Shown: positions 46,787 through 64,000 of the stretch, piece by piece
How the letters are laid out: each line of letters begins with the position of its first letter
How positions within the stretch are numbered: the stretch's first letter is position 1
DNA from: Ensifer sp. WSM1721
GTDB lineage: Bacteria > Pseudomonadota > Alphaproteobacteria > Rhizobiales > Rhizobiaceae
Direction of reading: 5' to 3'
Assembly (NCBI RefSeq): GCF_000513895.2
Contig: NZ_CP165782.1
Location: 1,116,001-1,180,000 of the forward strand
Length of the DNA: 64,000 nt
Notes under the pieces: generated by a model
What the model was told of the DNA's origin: nothing
The model's database searches: none
What the model saw: the letters and a program-made list of their open reading frames with translations, nothing else
Translations under genes and position numbers: made by a program

Positions 46787-49700
46787 ATGGCTCAGACCCT
46801 TTCGTTCAACGGTCGCAGGCGCGTACGCAAGTTTTTTGGTAAAATTCCAGAAGTCGCGGAGATGCCGAACCTCATCGAGGTTCAGAAGGCATCCTACGAC
46901 CAGTTCCTCATGGTGGAAGAGCCTAAGGGTGGGCGTCCGGACGAGGGACTTCAAGCCGTTTTCAAGTCGGTATTTCCGATCAAGGACTTCTCTGGTGCTT
47001 CGATGCTCGAGTTCGTGTCTTACGAATTCGAGCCGCCGAAATTCGACGTCGAAGAGTGCCGCCAGCGTGACCTGACCTACGCAGCGCCGCTCAAGGTGAC
47101 GCTGCGCCTCATCGTGTTCGATATCGACGAGGACACCGGCGCGAAGTCGATCAAGGACATCAAGGAACAGAACGTCTACATGGGCGACATGCCGCTCATG
47201 ACCGACAACGGTACCTTCATCGTAAACGGCACCGAGCGCGTCATCGTCTCGCAGATGCACCGTTCGCCGGGCGTCTTCTTCGACCACGACAAGGGCAAGA
47301 GCCACTCGTCGGGCAAGCTGCTCTTCGCTGCCCGAGTGATCCCGTATCGCGGCTCCTGGCTCGATATCGAATTCGACGCCAAGGACATCGTCTACGCCCG
47401 CATCGACCGCCGCCGCAAGATTCCGGTGACGTCGCTGCTGATGGCGCTCGGTATGGATGGCGAGGAAATCCTCGACACTTTCTACACGCAGTCGCTCTAC
47501 CAGCGCGACGGCGAGGGCTGGCGCGTGCCGTTCCAGCCGGATGCGCTGAAGGGCCAGAAGACGCTCGCCGACATGATTGACGCCGATACCGGCGAGGTCG
47601 TTGTCGAGGCCGGCAAGAAGCTTACGCCGCGCCTGCTACGGCAGTTGCAGGAAAAGGGGCTGAAGGCGCTGAAGGCGACCGACGACGATCTTTACGGCAA
47701 CTACCTCGCCGAGGACGTGGTCAACGTCGAAACCGGCGAAATCTACCTGGAAGCCGGCGACGAGATCGATGAGAAGACGCTGCCGGTTATCCTTTCCGCC
47801 GGTTTCGATGAGATCCCGGTTCTCGACATCGACCACATCAATGTAGGCGCCTATATCCGCAACACGCTTGCTGCCGACAAGAATGAGAACCGGCAGGACG
47901 CGCTGTTCGATATCTATCGCGTCATGCGCCCCGGTGAGCCGCCGACCATGGATTCGGCCGAAGCCATGTTCAACGCGCTGTTCTTCGACGCCGAGCGCTA
48001 CGACCTCTCGGCCGTCGGCCGCGTGAAGATGAACATGCGTCTCGACCTCGACGTCCCGGACACGGTTCGTACGCTGCGCAAGGAAGACATCCTTGCCGTC
48101 GTCAAGATGCTGGTCGAGCTGCGAGACGGGAAGGGCGAGATCGACGACATCGACAACCTCGGCAACCGCCGCGTCCGCTCTGTCGGCGAGCTGATGGAGA
48201 ACCAGTATCGCCTGGGTCTCCTGCGCATGGAGCGTGCGATCAAGGAACGTATGTCCTCGATCGAGATCGACACCGTGATGCCGCAGGACCTGATCAACGC
48301 GAAGCCGGCGGCTGCCGCCGTTCGCGAATTCTTCGGTTCCTCGCAGCTGTCGCAGTTCATGGACCAGGTGAACCCGCTTTCGGAAATCACCCACAAGCGC
48401 CGTCTGTCTGCGCTTGGTCCGGGCGGTCTCACCCGCGAGCGCGCCGGCTTCGAAGTCCGCGACGTGCACCCGACGCATTACGGCCGTATCTGCCCGATCG
48501 AAACGCCGGAAGGCCCGAACATCGGTCTCATCAACTCGCTTGCGACCTTCGCCCGCGTCAACAAGTACGGCTTCATCGAGAGCCCGTACCGCAAGATCGT
48601 CGACGGCAAGGTGACGAACGACGTCGTCTATCTGTCGGCGATGGAAGAAGCGAAGTACCACGTAGCGCAGGCGAACTCTGTTCTGAACGACGATGGCTCC
48701 TTCGCGGAAGAATTCGTCGTCTGCCGTCACGCCGGCGAAGTTATGCTGGCTCCGCGCGACAACATCAACCTGATGGACGTTTCGCCGAAGCAGCTCGTTT
48801 CGGTCGCGGCCGCGCTCATCCCGTTCCTCGAGAACGATGACGCCAACCGCGCGCTGATGGGCTCGAATATGCAGCGTCAGGCTGTACCGTTGCTGAGGGC
48901 CGAAGCTCCGTTCGTCGGCACCGGCATGGAGCCGGTCGTCGCACGCGACTCCGGTGCGGCGATTGCCGCCCGCCGTGGCGGTGTCGTCGACCAGGTCGAT
49001 GCGACGCGTATCGTTATCCGCGCCACCGAAGACCTCGATCCGTCGAAGTCCGGCGTCGATATCTACCGGCTGCAGAAGTTCCAGCGTTCGAACCAGAACA
49101 CTTGCGTCAATCAGCGTCCGCTGGTGACCGTCGGCGATGTCATCAACAAGGGAGACATCATCGCGGACGGTCCTTCGACCGACCTCGGTGACCTGGCGCT
49201 CGGCCGCAACGCGCTGGTCGCCTTCATGCCCTGGAACGGCTACAACTACGAAGACTCGATCCTGCTCTCCGAGCGGATCGTGCGCGACGACGTCTTCACC
49301 TCGATCCACATCGAGGAATTCGAGGTGATGGCACGCGACACGAAGCTCGGTCCGGAAGAAATCACGCGCGACATTCCGAATGTTTCGGAAGAAGCGCTGA
49401 AGAACCTGGACGAGGCCGGTATCGTCTACATCGGCGCCGAAGTTCAGCCAGGCGACATCCTCGTCGGCAAGATCACGCCGAAGGGCGAAAGCCCGATGAC
49501 GCCGGAAGAAAAGCTTCTGCGCGCCATCTTCGGCGAGAAGGCCTCCGACGTGCGCGACACGTCGATGCGCATGCCGCCCGGCACCTTCGGGACGGTTGTC
49601 GAAGTGCGCGTCTTCAACCGTCACGGCGTGGAGAAGGACGAGCGCGCGATGGCGATCGAGCGCGAGGAAATCGAACGCCTCGCCAAGGACCGCGATGACG

Positions 49701-50929
49701 AACAGGCGATCCTCGACCGCAACGTCTATGCTCGCCTGGTCGACATGCTACGTGGTCACGTTGCCGTTGCCGGTCCGAAGGGCTTCAAGAAGGCCACTGA
49801 GCTTTCGAACGCCGTCATCAGCGAATATCCGCGCTCGCAGTGGTGGATGTTCGCCGTCGAGGACGAGAAGGCTCAGGGTGAAATCGAAGCGCTTCGCGCC
49901 CAGTACGACGAGTCTAAGTCGCGCCTTGAACAGCGCTTTATGGACAAGGTCGAGAAGGTCCAGCGCGGCGACGAGATGCCTCCGGGCGTCATGAAGATGG
50001 TCAAGGTCTTCGTCGCCGTGAAGCGCAAGATCCAGCCGGGCGACAAGATGGCCGGCCGTCACGGCAACAAGGGTGTCGTGTCGCGCATCGTGCCGATCGA
50101 GGACATGCCGTTCCTCGAAGATGGCACACATGTCGACGTGGTGCTGAACCCGCTCGGCGTGCCGTCGCGCATGAACGTCGGCCAGATCCTCGAGACGCAT
50201 CTCGGTTGGGCCTGCGCCGGAATGGGCAGGAAGATCGGCGCCATGCTCGACGCCTATCAGGAGAATGGCGATATCGCGCCGCTGCGGCAGACGATCGACG
50301 ACGTCATCGGATCCGGTCCGAAGGGCGAGCCGATCAAGCAGTATGACGACGAGTCGATCGTTCGGCTGGCCGAGCAGACCCGTCGCGGCGTCTCGATCGC
50401 CACTCCGGTCTTCGACGGGGCGGTGGAGGCTGATGTCAATGAGATGCTCGAGAAGGCCGGTCTCAAAGTCACCGGTCAGTCGACGCTCTATGACGGACGT
50501 ACAGGTGAGACGTTCGATCGCCAGGTGACCGTGGGCTACATCTACATGCTGAAGCTCAACCACTTGGTCGACGACAAGATCCATGCCCGTTCGATCGGTC
50601 CTTACTCGCTCGTTACCCAGCAGCCGCTCGGCGGCAAGGCGCAGTTCGGCGGTCAGCGCTTCGGCGAAATGGAGGTCTGGGCGCTGGAGGCTTACGGCGC
50701 TGCCTACACGCTGCAGGAAATGCTGACGGTCAAGTCGGACGACGTGGCTGGCCGCACCAAGGTCTACGAAGCGATCGTCCGTGGCGACGACACCTTCGAG
50801 GCGGGCATTCCGGAGAGCTTCAACGTTCTCGTCAAGGAAATGCGCTCGTTGGGCCTCTCGGTCGAGCTCGAGAACTCGAAGGTCGAGGATCTCGGCGCAG
50901 CGGCGCAACTGCCGGACGCAGCGGAGTAA
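46787..50929 (+). CDS. rpoB: RNA polymerase beta subunit
   Basis: 1380 residues, the alphaproteobacterial size. Family segments are visible throughout: the rifampicin region ([20 protein letters not shown] followed by [12 protein letters not shown]), RVCPIET-like [49 protein letters not shown] and the C-terminal [20 protein letters not shown]. The rifampicin-site residues look like the usual sensitive form. The start has an AAGGAGCG ribosome binding site. Confidence 0.99.
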   Translation: MAQTLSFNGRRRVRKFFGKIPEVAEMPNLIEVQKASYDQFLMVEEPKGGRPDEGLQAVFKSVFPIKDFSGASMLEFVSYEFEPPKFDVEECRQRDLTYAAPLKVTLRLIVFDIDEDTGAKSIKDIKEQNVYMGDMPLMTDNGTFIVNGTERVIVSQMHRSPGVFFDHDKGKSHSSGKLLFAARVIPYRGSWLDIEFDAKDIVYARIDRRRKIPVTSLLMALGMDGEEILDTFYTQSLYQRDGEGWRVPFQPDALKGQKTLADMIDADTGEVVVEAGKKLTPRLLRQLQEKGLKALKATDDDLYGNYLAEDVVNVETGEIYLEAGDEIDEKTLPVILSAGFDEIPVLDIDHINVGAYIRNTLAADKNENRQDALFDIYRVMRPGEPPTMDSAEAMFNALFFDAERYDLSAVGRVKMNMRLDLDVPDTVRTLRKEDILAVVKMLVELRDGKGEIDDIDNLGNRRVRSVGELMENQYRLGLLRMERAIKERMSSIEIDTVMPQDLINAKPAAAAVREFFGSSQLSQFMDQVNPLSEITHKRRLSALGPGGLTRERAGFEVRDVHPTHYGRICPIETPEGPNIGLINSLATFARVNKYGFIESPYRKIVDGKVTNDVVYLSAMEEAKYHVAQANSVLNDDGSFAEEFVVCRHAGEVMLAPRDNINLMDVSPKQLVSVAAALIPFLENDDANRALMGSNMQRQAVPLLRAEAPFVGTGMEPVVARDSGAAIAARRGGVVDQVDATRIVIRATEDLDPSKSGVDIYRLQKFQRSNQNTCVNQRPLVTVGDVINKGDIIADGPSTDLGDLALGRNALVAFMPWNGYNYEDSILLSERIVRDDVFTSIHIEEFEVMARDTKLGPEEITRDIPNVSEEALKNLDEAGIVYIGAEVQPGDILVGKITPKGESPMTPEEKLLRAIFGEKASDVRDTSMRMPPGTFGTVVEVRVFNRHGVEKDERAMAIEREEIERLAKDRDDEQAILDRNVYARLVDMLRGHVAVAGPKGFKKATELSNAVISEYPRSQWWMFAVEDEKAQGEIEALRAQYDESKSRLEQRFMDKVEKVQRGDEMPPGVMKMVKVFVAVKRKIQPGDKMAGRHGNKGVVSRIVPIEDMPFLEDGTHVDVVLNPLGVPSRMNVGQILETHLGWACAGMGRKIGAMLDAYQENGDIAPLRQTIDDVIGSGPKGEPIKQYDDESIVRLAEQTRRGVSIATPVFDGAVEADVNEMLEKAGLKVTGQSTLYDGRTGETFDRQVTVGYIYMLKLNHLVDDKIHARSIGPYSLVTQQPLGGKAQFGGQRFGEMEVWALEAYGAAYTLQEMLTVKSDDVAGRTKVYEAIVRGDDTFEAGIPESFNVLVKEMRSLGLSVELENSKVEDLGAAAQLPDAAE

Positions 50930-51118
50930 GACGATATCAGGTGCGTGCCGCGAAGGCGGCGCGCACCGTTTCCGCCGCAGGGCAGCCTGATTTGCCCGCG
51001 GCAGGAACAAGGGCCGCACCCGATGCGGTTTTAGCTGTTTATGGGGCAGGGGCCGGCGCCCGGGATTTGCCGGCACCCTCGCCAAGCTCAGGGCTCAATG
51101 CCCTCAAAGGAGACAGGC

Positions 51119-55324
<4,206 letters not shown>

Positions 55325-55331
55325 GGAAAAG

Positions 55332-55411
55332 GAGAGGGTGCCGGCACGTGGCACCCTCTCGATCAAATGCAGAAGCCGCCCGGATATCTCCGGGCGGCTT
55401 CTTTCTTTTTG
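55332..55411 (+). terminator. Double hairpin terminator after rpoC
   Basis: GAGAGGGTGCC / GGCACCCTCTC at 55332-55360, then a perfect 13-bp stem AGAAGCCGCCCGG / CCGGGCGGCTTCT at 55371-55402 followed by TTCTTTTT. The second is a strong intrinsic terminator closing the rpoBC transcription unit. Confidence 0.9.
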
Positions 55412-55444
55412 CCTTGGACTTTTCAGTTTGGCGGGGCGACTCGG

Positions 55445-55741
55445 TCAGCTGAAACGGATGATCGCAACTTCTCCTTCGAGAGCGCCCTGATAGGCGGAAG
55501 CGTGCGGCTCCTCCTCCGGGATGCCGGTCAAGGTTCCGATCTGGTCGAGATCGGCTTCGAGAAAGCCCTCCTCGGCAAGTGCGTTCAGCGCCTCCCGCAC
55601 GGCGGTATCGTCGTCCGGCGCCCGGAGCATTACGTGAATGTCGACGCCCTCTTTGTCGCCGTCAGCTTCATAGGCCTTGCCGATGATGATGAAGACCAGC
55701 GGTTCGTCTGGTGCGTTGTCGTTATCCGGTGTGACGGGCAT
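55445..55741 (-). CDS. Small conserved hypothetical protein
   Basis: 98 residues, acidic. The pattern VFIIIGKAYEADGDKEGVDI, VMLRAPDDDTAVREALNALA and GFLEADLDQIG suggests a small alpha/beta domain. No DNA-binding motif or membrane segment. It is the only reverse-strand gene between rpoC and rpsL; as far as I recall, a gene of this kind holds the same place in other rhizobia. Function unknown. ATG start at 55741. Confidence 0.75.
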   Translation of the reverse strand: MPVTPDNDNAPDEPLVFIIIGKAYEADGDKEGVDIHVMLRAPDDDTAVREALNALAEEGFLEADLDQIGTLTGIPEEEPHASAYQGALEGEVAIIRFS

Positions 55742-56432
55742 GGAACATCCTCTTCAGGCAATGATAACGGAGGATCGCGATGATTTTTAGGTCGAAGGAC
55801 CGAAATCGCTGACGCGATCGTTTCTCATGAATTGAGACGCGGGATGCGGGGAAACCGGACACACTTTGCCTCATCCTGCTCTACTGCATATTTTGCGAAA
55901 GCGGAACCCGCTTGAGGAAAGCTGCGGCGAGCGAGGCGAGAGAAGGGGGAAGCTTCGCATGAGCCCGAGTCGCGACCGTGGAAAAACGGCAGAAAGAGGT
56001 TGCTGATTCCTTAAACGGCGACGACGATGGCGCAAAGAAAGGGCCGCTGGTTGCGTTCGGAGCGCCGGTGGCGCCGCAAAGCCTTGTTTTCCGGGCATAT
56101 CAGAGCTGCAAAGCCGAGAATATTTCCTAATTGCCCTTGACGGATCGCCCCGAAATCAGTACACCCCGCCGCATCAGAGCCCATGTGAGGCTGGCTGGTT
56201 CGGAACGGCGCGTTCTGGAGTTCGCCTCAAACAAGGTTCAAAACGCACGCTGACGACACAATGCTGCACGCAAGACGCACGAGATAGTGCGTCCTCTGCT
56301 TTTGTTGGGGCCATCTGCGAAAAGGCGGATCGGCCCTCGTTTTGCGCATTTCACAGGCGTTCGATACCGCCGGCGACGGCAAACGATCCGCCCGCAAGGG
56401 TAACGAGATAAGTTTTTGTAAGGGATGGTTAG
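55742..56432 (+). promoter_or_regulatory. Long upstream region and leader of the str operon
   Basis: About 690 bp without a convincing gene. A CTTGACG -35-like box at 56136-56142 lies with TACACC 17 bp further on, a moderate promoter. In the last 110 bp GGCGGATCG (56324-56332) is complementary to CGATCCGCC (56384-56392), a long-range stem just before rpsL, which starts at 56433 after a GGGATGG. The upstream half (55760-56100) is unexplained. Confidence 0.4.
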
Positions 56433-56804
56433 ATGCCTACCGTAAACCAGCTGATCCGCAAGCCGCGTCAGGCACAGGTAAAGCGCAACAAGGTTCCTGC
56501 CCTGCAGGAAAACCCGCAGAAGCGCGGCGTTTGCACCCGCGTCTACACGACGACCCCGAAGAAGCCGAACTCGGCTCTCCGCAAGGTCGCCAAGATCCGC
56601 CTGACGAACGGCTTCGAAGTGATCGGCTACATTCCGGGTGAAGGTCACAACCTGCAGGAGCACTCCGTGGTCATGATCCGCGGTGGCCGCGTGAAGGACC
56701 TTCCGGGTGTTCGTTACCACATCATCCGCGGCGTTCTCGATACGCAGGGTGTGAAGAACCGCAAGCAGCGTCGTTCGAAGTACGGCGCGAAGCGTCCGAA
56801 ATAA
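56433..56804 (+). CDS. rpsL: 30S ribosomal protein S12
   Basis: 123 residues. The decoding-centre loops [20 protein letters not shown] (with the lysine where streptomycin resistance changes arise) and the [10 protein letters not shown] segment are present in unmodified form. First gene of the str operon, 57 bp before rpsG. Confidence 0.99.
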
Positions 56805-56849
56805 CATCGCAACCGGCGCCATTTCGCTGGTCAGAAGATTTAAAGTTGA

Positions 56850-57332
<483 letters not shown>

Positions 57333-57361
57333 CGGCAACACGTCTCGAAAGGCAGTCACCC

Positions 57362-59461
<2,100 letters not shown>

Positions 59462-59533
59462 CCGGAATAGCCTCGCGCTGAAACAGAATGAAAAGATTTC
59501 CCCTCTAAAGGGACAGGAAACGGAGAGCCGAAA

Positions 59534-60709
<1,176 letters not shown>

Positions 60710-60714
60710 GAAGA

Positions 60715-60769
60715 AAACGGCTTAAGCCGTTTCGGCAGGGACATGGTCGTCCATGTCCCTGCGATTTTT
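60715..60769 (+). terminator. Terminator between tuf copy 2 and the S10 operon
   Basis: An 18-bp perfect palindrome AAACGGCTTAAGCCGTTT at 60715-60732 is followed by a 12-bp stem GCAGGGACATGG / CCATGTCCCTGC around TCGT (60735-60762) and GATTTTTG. It separates the str operon from rpsJ onward, though read-through is likely. Confidence 0.85.
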
Positions 60770-60855
60770 GAAAAGAAGCGGCTAAAGCGAAACGAATTCA
60801 GAAGTTCAAGTGTGTGCGTGAAAGCACACCGGAAACACGAGCAAGGACAAGTCGA

Positions 60856-61164
60856 ATGAACGGCCAGAATATCCGCATCCGCCTCAAGGCGTTTGATCAC
60901 CGGATCCTCGATGCCTCCACGCGCGAAATCGTGTCGACGGCCAAGCGCACCGGTGCGAGTGTGCGCGGGCCCGTGCCGCTTCCGACCCGGATTGAGAAAT
61001 TCACGGTCAACCGGTCGCCGCATGTCGACAAGAAGAGCCGCGAACAGTTCGAGATGCGCACGCACAAGCGTCTTCTCGATATCGTTGATCCGACCCCGCA
61101 GACGGTGGACGCGCTGATGAAGCTCGATCTCGCCGCCGGCGTGGACGTCGAGATCAAGCTCTAA
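60856..61164 (+). CDS. rpsJ: 30S ribosomal protein S10
   Basis: 102 residues from ATG 60856, the usual alphaproteobacterial length. [35 protein letters not shown] and the C-terminal VDVEIKL are family hallmarks. S10 is part of the 30S head and, as NusE, partners NusB in antitermination. First gene of the S10 cluster; 124 bp before rplC. Confidence 0.98.
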
Positions 61165-61288
61165 GACCCGGCGCAAGCCGAAAATAACAAGGAAGGTACG
61201 TGGAGTTTCTCCAACGGCTTCCAGGAACAGGAAACCGGAAGGTGCGGCAAAGCGCCGGACGGGAACCCTAAACAAGAGGCGTGAACCG

Positions 61289-61975
61289 ATGCGTTCAGGT
61301 GTGATTGCACAGAAGGTGGGAATGACCCGCGTCTACAACGACGCCGGCGAGCATATCCCGGTAACAGTATTGCGGCTGGAGAACTGCCAGGTAGTGGCCC
61401 ACCGCACGGAAGAGAAGAACGGCTATACCGCAGTTCAGCTGGGTGCAGGCCGTTCGAAGGTCAAGAATACGCCGAAGGCTATGCGCGGCCATTTCGCCGC
61501 TGCGAGCGTCGAGCCGAAGGCAAAGCTCGTCGAGTTCCGCGTGAGCGCCGAAAACCTGATCGAGATTGGCGCCGAGCTGACGGCTGGCCATTTCGTCGCC
61601 GGCCAGCTCGTGGACGTCACCGGCACCACAATCGGCAAGGGCTTTGCCGGCGCGATCAAGCGCCACAACTTCGGCGGTCTGCGTGCGACCCACGGCGTGT
61701 CCGTATCGCACCGTTCGCATGGTTCGACCGGTTCCAATCAGGATCCGGGCCGCGTCTGGAAGGGCAAGCGCATGGCTGGTCACATGGGCCAGACGCGCGT
61801 CACCACGCAGAACCTGGAAGTCGTATCGACCGACGAAGATCGTGGTCTGATCCTGGTCAAGGGCGCCGTTCCCGGCTCCAAGGGTTCCTGGATCGTGGTC
61901 CGCGACGCAATCAAGTCGGGCACTCCGGAAGGCGCACCGCGCCCGGCCGCCGTGCGCGCCGCAGCATCGAAGTAA
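61289..61975 (+). CDS. rplC: 50S ribosomal protein L3
   Basis: 228 residues. N-terminus [20 protein letters not shown], the central loop [20 protein letters not shown] that reaches toward the peptidyl transferase centre, and KMAGHMGQ-like [13 protein letters not shown] are conserved. One of the two initiators of 50S assembly. 12 bp before rplD. Confidence 0.98.
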   Translation: MRSGVIAQKVGMTRVYNDAGEHIPVTVLRLENCQVVAHRTEEKNGYTAVQLGAGRSKVKNTPKAMRGHFAAASVEPKAKLVEFRVSAENLIEIGAELTAGHFVAGQLVDVTGTTIGKGFAGAIKRHNFGGLRATHGVSVSHRSHGSTGSNQDPGRVWKGKRMAGHMGQTRVTTQNLEVVSTDEDRGLILVKGAVPGSKGSWIVVRDAIKSGTPEGAPRPAAVRAAASK

Positions 61976-61987
61976 GGGAGCCGAATA

Positions 61988-62608
61988 ATGGATCTCACCG
62001 TCAAAACCCTCGAGGGCAAGGACGCGGGAAAGGTTTCCCTTTCTGACGCCATTTTCGGCCTCGAACCCCGTGAAGACATCATCGCCCGCGTCGTTCGCTG
62101 GCAGCTCGCCAAGCGTCAGCAGGGCACGCACAAGGCCAAGGGCCGTGCGGAAGTCGCCCGCACCGGCGCGAAGATGTACAAGCAGAAGGGTACGGGCCGC
62201 GCCCGTCACCATTCGGCTCGTGCTCCGCAGTTCCGCGGCGGCGGCAAGGCTCACGGCCCGGTCGTTCGCAGCCATGAGCATGATCTGCCGAAGAAGATCC
62301 GCGCGCTCGGCCTTCGCCACGCGCTGTCGGCCAAGCTGAAGGCTGAAGAGATCATCGTCGTCGACGATCTCATCGCCAAGGAAGCGAAGACGAAGGCGCT
62401 TGCCGGCGCGTTCGCCTCGCTCGGCCTCACCAACGCTCTGATCATCGGCGGCGCCGAGATCGAGAGCAACTTCAAGCTCGCAGCCCAGAACATCCCGAAC
62501 GTGGACGTTCTGCCGGTTCAGGGCATCAACGTTTACGACATCCTGCGCCGCGGCAAGCTCGTGCTTTCCAAGGCCGCCGTGGAAGCTCTGGAGGAGCGGT
62601 TCAAATGA
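61988..62608 (+). CDS. rplD: 50S ribosomal protein L4
   Basis: 206 residues. The extended tunnel loop with [20 protein letters not shown] and the following [17 protein letters not shown] is clear. L4 lines the exit tunnel and in enterobacteria represses the S10 operon through its leader. The stop overlaps the rplW start (ATGA at 62605-62608). Confidence 0.98.
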   Translation: MDLTVKTLEGKDAGKVSLSDAIFGLEPREDIIARVVRWQLAKRQQGTHKAKGRAEVARTGAKMYKQKGTGRARHHSARAPQFRGGGKAHGPVVRSHEHDLPKKIRALGLRHALSAKLKAEEIIVVDDLIAKEAKTKALAGAFASLGLTNALIIGGAEIESNFKLAAQNIPNVDVLPVQGINVYDILRRGKLVLSKAAVEALEERFK

Positions 62609-62898
62609 CGGATCTTCGCCACTACGACGTGATCGTGTCTCCCTCGATCACCGAAAAGTCGACGCTGGTTTCCGAGCAGAACCAGGTCGTCTTCAACGTC
62701 GCCAAGGGCGCCTCGAAGCCTGAGATCAAGGCTGCAGTCGAAGCCCTGTTCGGCGTCAAGGTCACGGCCGTGAACACGCTCGTCCGCAAGGGTAAGCTGA
62801 AGCGCTTCCGCGGCTTCGCCGGAAAGCAGAAGGACGTCAAGAAGGCGATCATCACGCTCGCCGAAGGTCAGTCCATCGACGTCTCGACCGGTCTCTAA
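62605..62898 (+). CDS. rplW: 50S ribosomal protein L23
   Basis: 97 residues. [20 protein letters not shown] and the loop [16 protein letters not shown] identify it. L23 sits at the tunnel exit and docks trigger factor and SRP. Overlaps rplD by 4 bp; 43 bp before rplB. Confidence 0.98.
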   Translation: MTDLRHYDVIVSPSITEKSTLVSEQNQVVFNVAKGASKPEIKAAVEALFGVKVTAVNTLVRKGKLKRFRGFAGKQKDVKKAIITLAEGQSIDVSTGL

Positions 62899-62941
62899 CG
62901 GATAGGCCCATTAGGGTAAAAACCCAAAAGGGAACAAGAAA

Positions 62942-63778
62942 ATGGCATTGAAAAATTTCAATCCGACGACGCCGAGCCAGCGCCAACTGGTCATCGTGGA
63001 CCGGGCCGGCCTCTACAAGGGCAAGCCCGTCAAGGCGCTGACCGAGGGCCTGTCCTCTAAGGGCGGTCGCAACAACCTGGGCCGCATCACCGTCCGCTTC
63101 CAGGGCGGCGGTCACAAGCGGTCCTACCGTCTGGTCGACTTCAAGCGTCGCAAGTTTGACGTCGAGGGCACGGTCGAGCGTCTGGAATATGACCCGAACC
63201 GCACCGCCTTCATCGCGCTCGTCAACTACGCCGACGGCGAACAGGCCTATATCCTGGCGCCGCAGCGTCTTGCGGCCGGCGACAAGGTGATCGCTTCGGA
63301 CAAGGCTGTCGACGTCAAGCCCGGCAACACCATGCCGCTGCAGTTCATCCCGGTCGGCTCCATCGTCCACAACGTGGAAATGAAGCCGGGCAAGGGCGGC
63401 CAGATCGCTCGCTCCGCCGGAACCTATGCGCAGCTCGTCGGCCGCGACCAGGGCATGGCGATCCTTCGCCTGAACTCGGGCGAGCAGCGCCTGGTGCACG
63501 GCTCTTGCCTTGCATCGATCGGTGCTGTATCGAACCCCGATCACGGCAACATCAATGACGGTAAGGCTGGCCGTTCGCGTTGGCGCGGCAAGCGCCCGCA
63601 CGTACGCGGCGTCGTCATGAACCCGGTTGACCATCCGCACGGCGGTGGCGAAGGCCGCACGTCCGGTGGCCGCCACCCGGTAACCCCGTGGGGCAAGCCG
63701 ACGAAGGGCAAGCGCACGCGCTCCAACAAGTCGACCGACAAGTTCATCATGCGCTCGCGTCATCAGCGCAAGAAGTAA
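62942..63778 (+). CDS. rplB: 50S ribosomal protein L2
   Basis: 278 residues. The conserved C-terminal region [20 protein letters not shown] with the functionally important histidine, and the internal [13 protein letters not shown], are present. L2 is needed for subunit joining and peptidyl transfer. 15 bp before rpsS. Confidence 0.99.
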   Translation: MALKNFNPTTPSQRQLVIVDRAGLYKGKPVKALTEGLSSKGGRNNLGRITVRFQGGGHKRSYRLVDFKRRKFDVEGTVERLEYDPNRTAFIALVNYADGEQAYILAPQRLAAGDKVIASDKAVDVKPGNTMPLQFIPVGSIVHNVEMKPGKGGQIARSAGTYAQLVGRDQGMAILRLNSGEQRLVHGSCLASIGAVSNPDHGNINDGKAGRSRWRGKRPHVRGVVMNPVDHPHGGGEGRTSGGRHPVTPWGKPTKGKRTRSNKSTDKFIMRSRHQRKK

Positions 63779-63793
63779 GAGAGGAAGTCTCAA

Positions 63794-64000
63794 GTGGCTC
63801 GTTCAGTTTGGAAAGGTCCGTTTGTTGACGGCTATCTTCTCAAGAAGGCTGAGAAGGTTCGCGAAGGCGGTCGCAACGAAGTGATCAAGATGTGGAGCCG
63901 TCGCTCCACTATCCTTCCGCAGTTCGTCGGTCTGACCTTCGGCGTCTACAACGGAAACAAGCATGTTCCCGTCTCGGTGTCCGAGGAAATGGTCGGTCAC
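63794..64000 (+). CDS. rpsS: 30S ribosomal protein S19 (3' partial)
   Basis: 69 codons are visible before the window ends; the family is about 92 residues. It starts with GTG at 63794, with AGAGAGGAAG upstream. [20 protein letters not shown] and the later [17 protein letters not shown] are characteristic. S19 lies in the 30S head next to S13. Confidence 0.96.
   Translation, partial: MARSVWKGPFVDGYLLKKAEKVREGGRNEVIKMWSRRSTILPQFVGLTFGVYNGNKHVPVSVSEEMVGH

Noticed and set aside
47636..49624. 662-codon open frame antisense to rpoB, and similar frames at 49748-51085 and 39168-40652
   Set aside because: Opposite to highly biased genes, low-complexity protein, no ribosome binding site.

Overview
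The window is high-GC alphaproteobacterial DNA and looks like a Sinorhizobium/Ensifer-type rhizobial chromosome. The support is the contiguous secE-nusG-rplKAJL-rpoBC, str and S10 ribosomal clusters with two tuf genes, the fix-type naming set of cbb3 oxidase genes (fixNOQP, fixI, fixS) behind a FixK-like regulator, a rhizobial-style integrase element, and many palindromic intergenic repeats. The genus is an inference from gene content and style, not from a search.

Layout. (1) 1-5.8 kb: an arginine deiminase operon: arginine/ornithine antiporter (5' cut by the window edge), arcA, arcB, arcC and an NhaC-type antiporter. It makes ATP from arginine without oxygen. (2) 5.8-14.2 kb: a small conserved protein; a reverse-strand four-gene run (small membrane protein, HlyD-type adaptor, SulP permease with STAS domain, polyphosphate kinase 2) with a near-consensus FNR/FixK box upstream; an AI-2E-family membrane protein; and a large DNA-binding/FlgO-like/TPR protein. 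(3) 14.4-22.8 kb: a Crp/FixK-like regulator directly followed by fixNOQP, a 62-residue membrane protein, a DUF2189-like protein, fixI, fixS and another small membrane protein. fixG and fixH are absent. Regions 1-3 read as one low-oxygen energy module; from memory, a comparable set sits on the symbiotic plasmid pSymA of S. meliloti.

(4) 22.8-29.9 kb: a decayed satellite-like integrative element on the reverse strand: tyrosine integrase, AlpA-like regulator, a hypothetical protein, a primase-helicase broken by a frame-changing deletion, iteron-like repeats in a large inverted repeat, a J-domain protein and several degraded small genes. Its right end is the 3' part of a tRNA-Thr(UGU) cut in the anticodon loop. 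No intact partner tRNA is visible to the left in the window, so the integration unit may extend past base 1 and include the low-oxygen module.

(5) 30.0-37.9 kb: TauE/SafE permease, a HlyD plus FtsX-like permease plus ATPase export operon, an Hsp20 remnant, a LysR regulator divergent from an FMN azoreductase, and a small secreted protein. (6) 37.9-43 kb: rlmB-type rRNA methyltransferase, tRNA-Tyr, tRNA-Gly, tuf copy 1 (its 3' end amplified into 110-bp tandem repeats), a secreted protein, an NAD-dependent epimerase/dehydratase and tRNA-Trp. (7) 43.1-64 kb: secE, nusG, rplK, rplA, rplJ, rplL, rpoB, rpoC, a small conserved gene, rpsL, rpsG, fusA, tuf copy 2, then rpsJ, rplC, rplD, rplW, rplB and the start of rpsS. 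Terminators follow tuf copy 1, rpoC and tuf copy 2.
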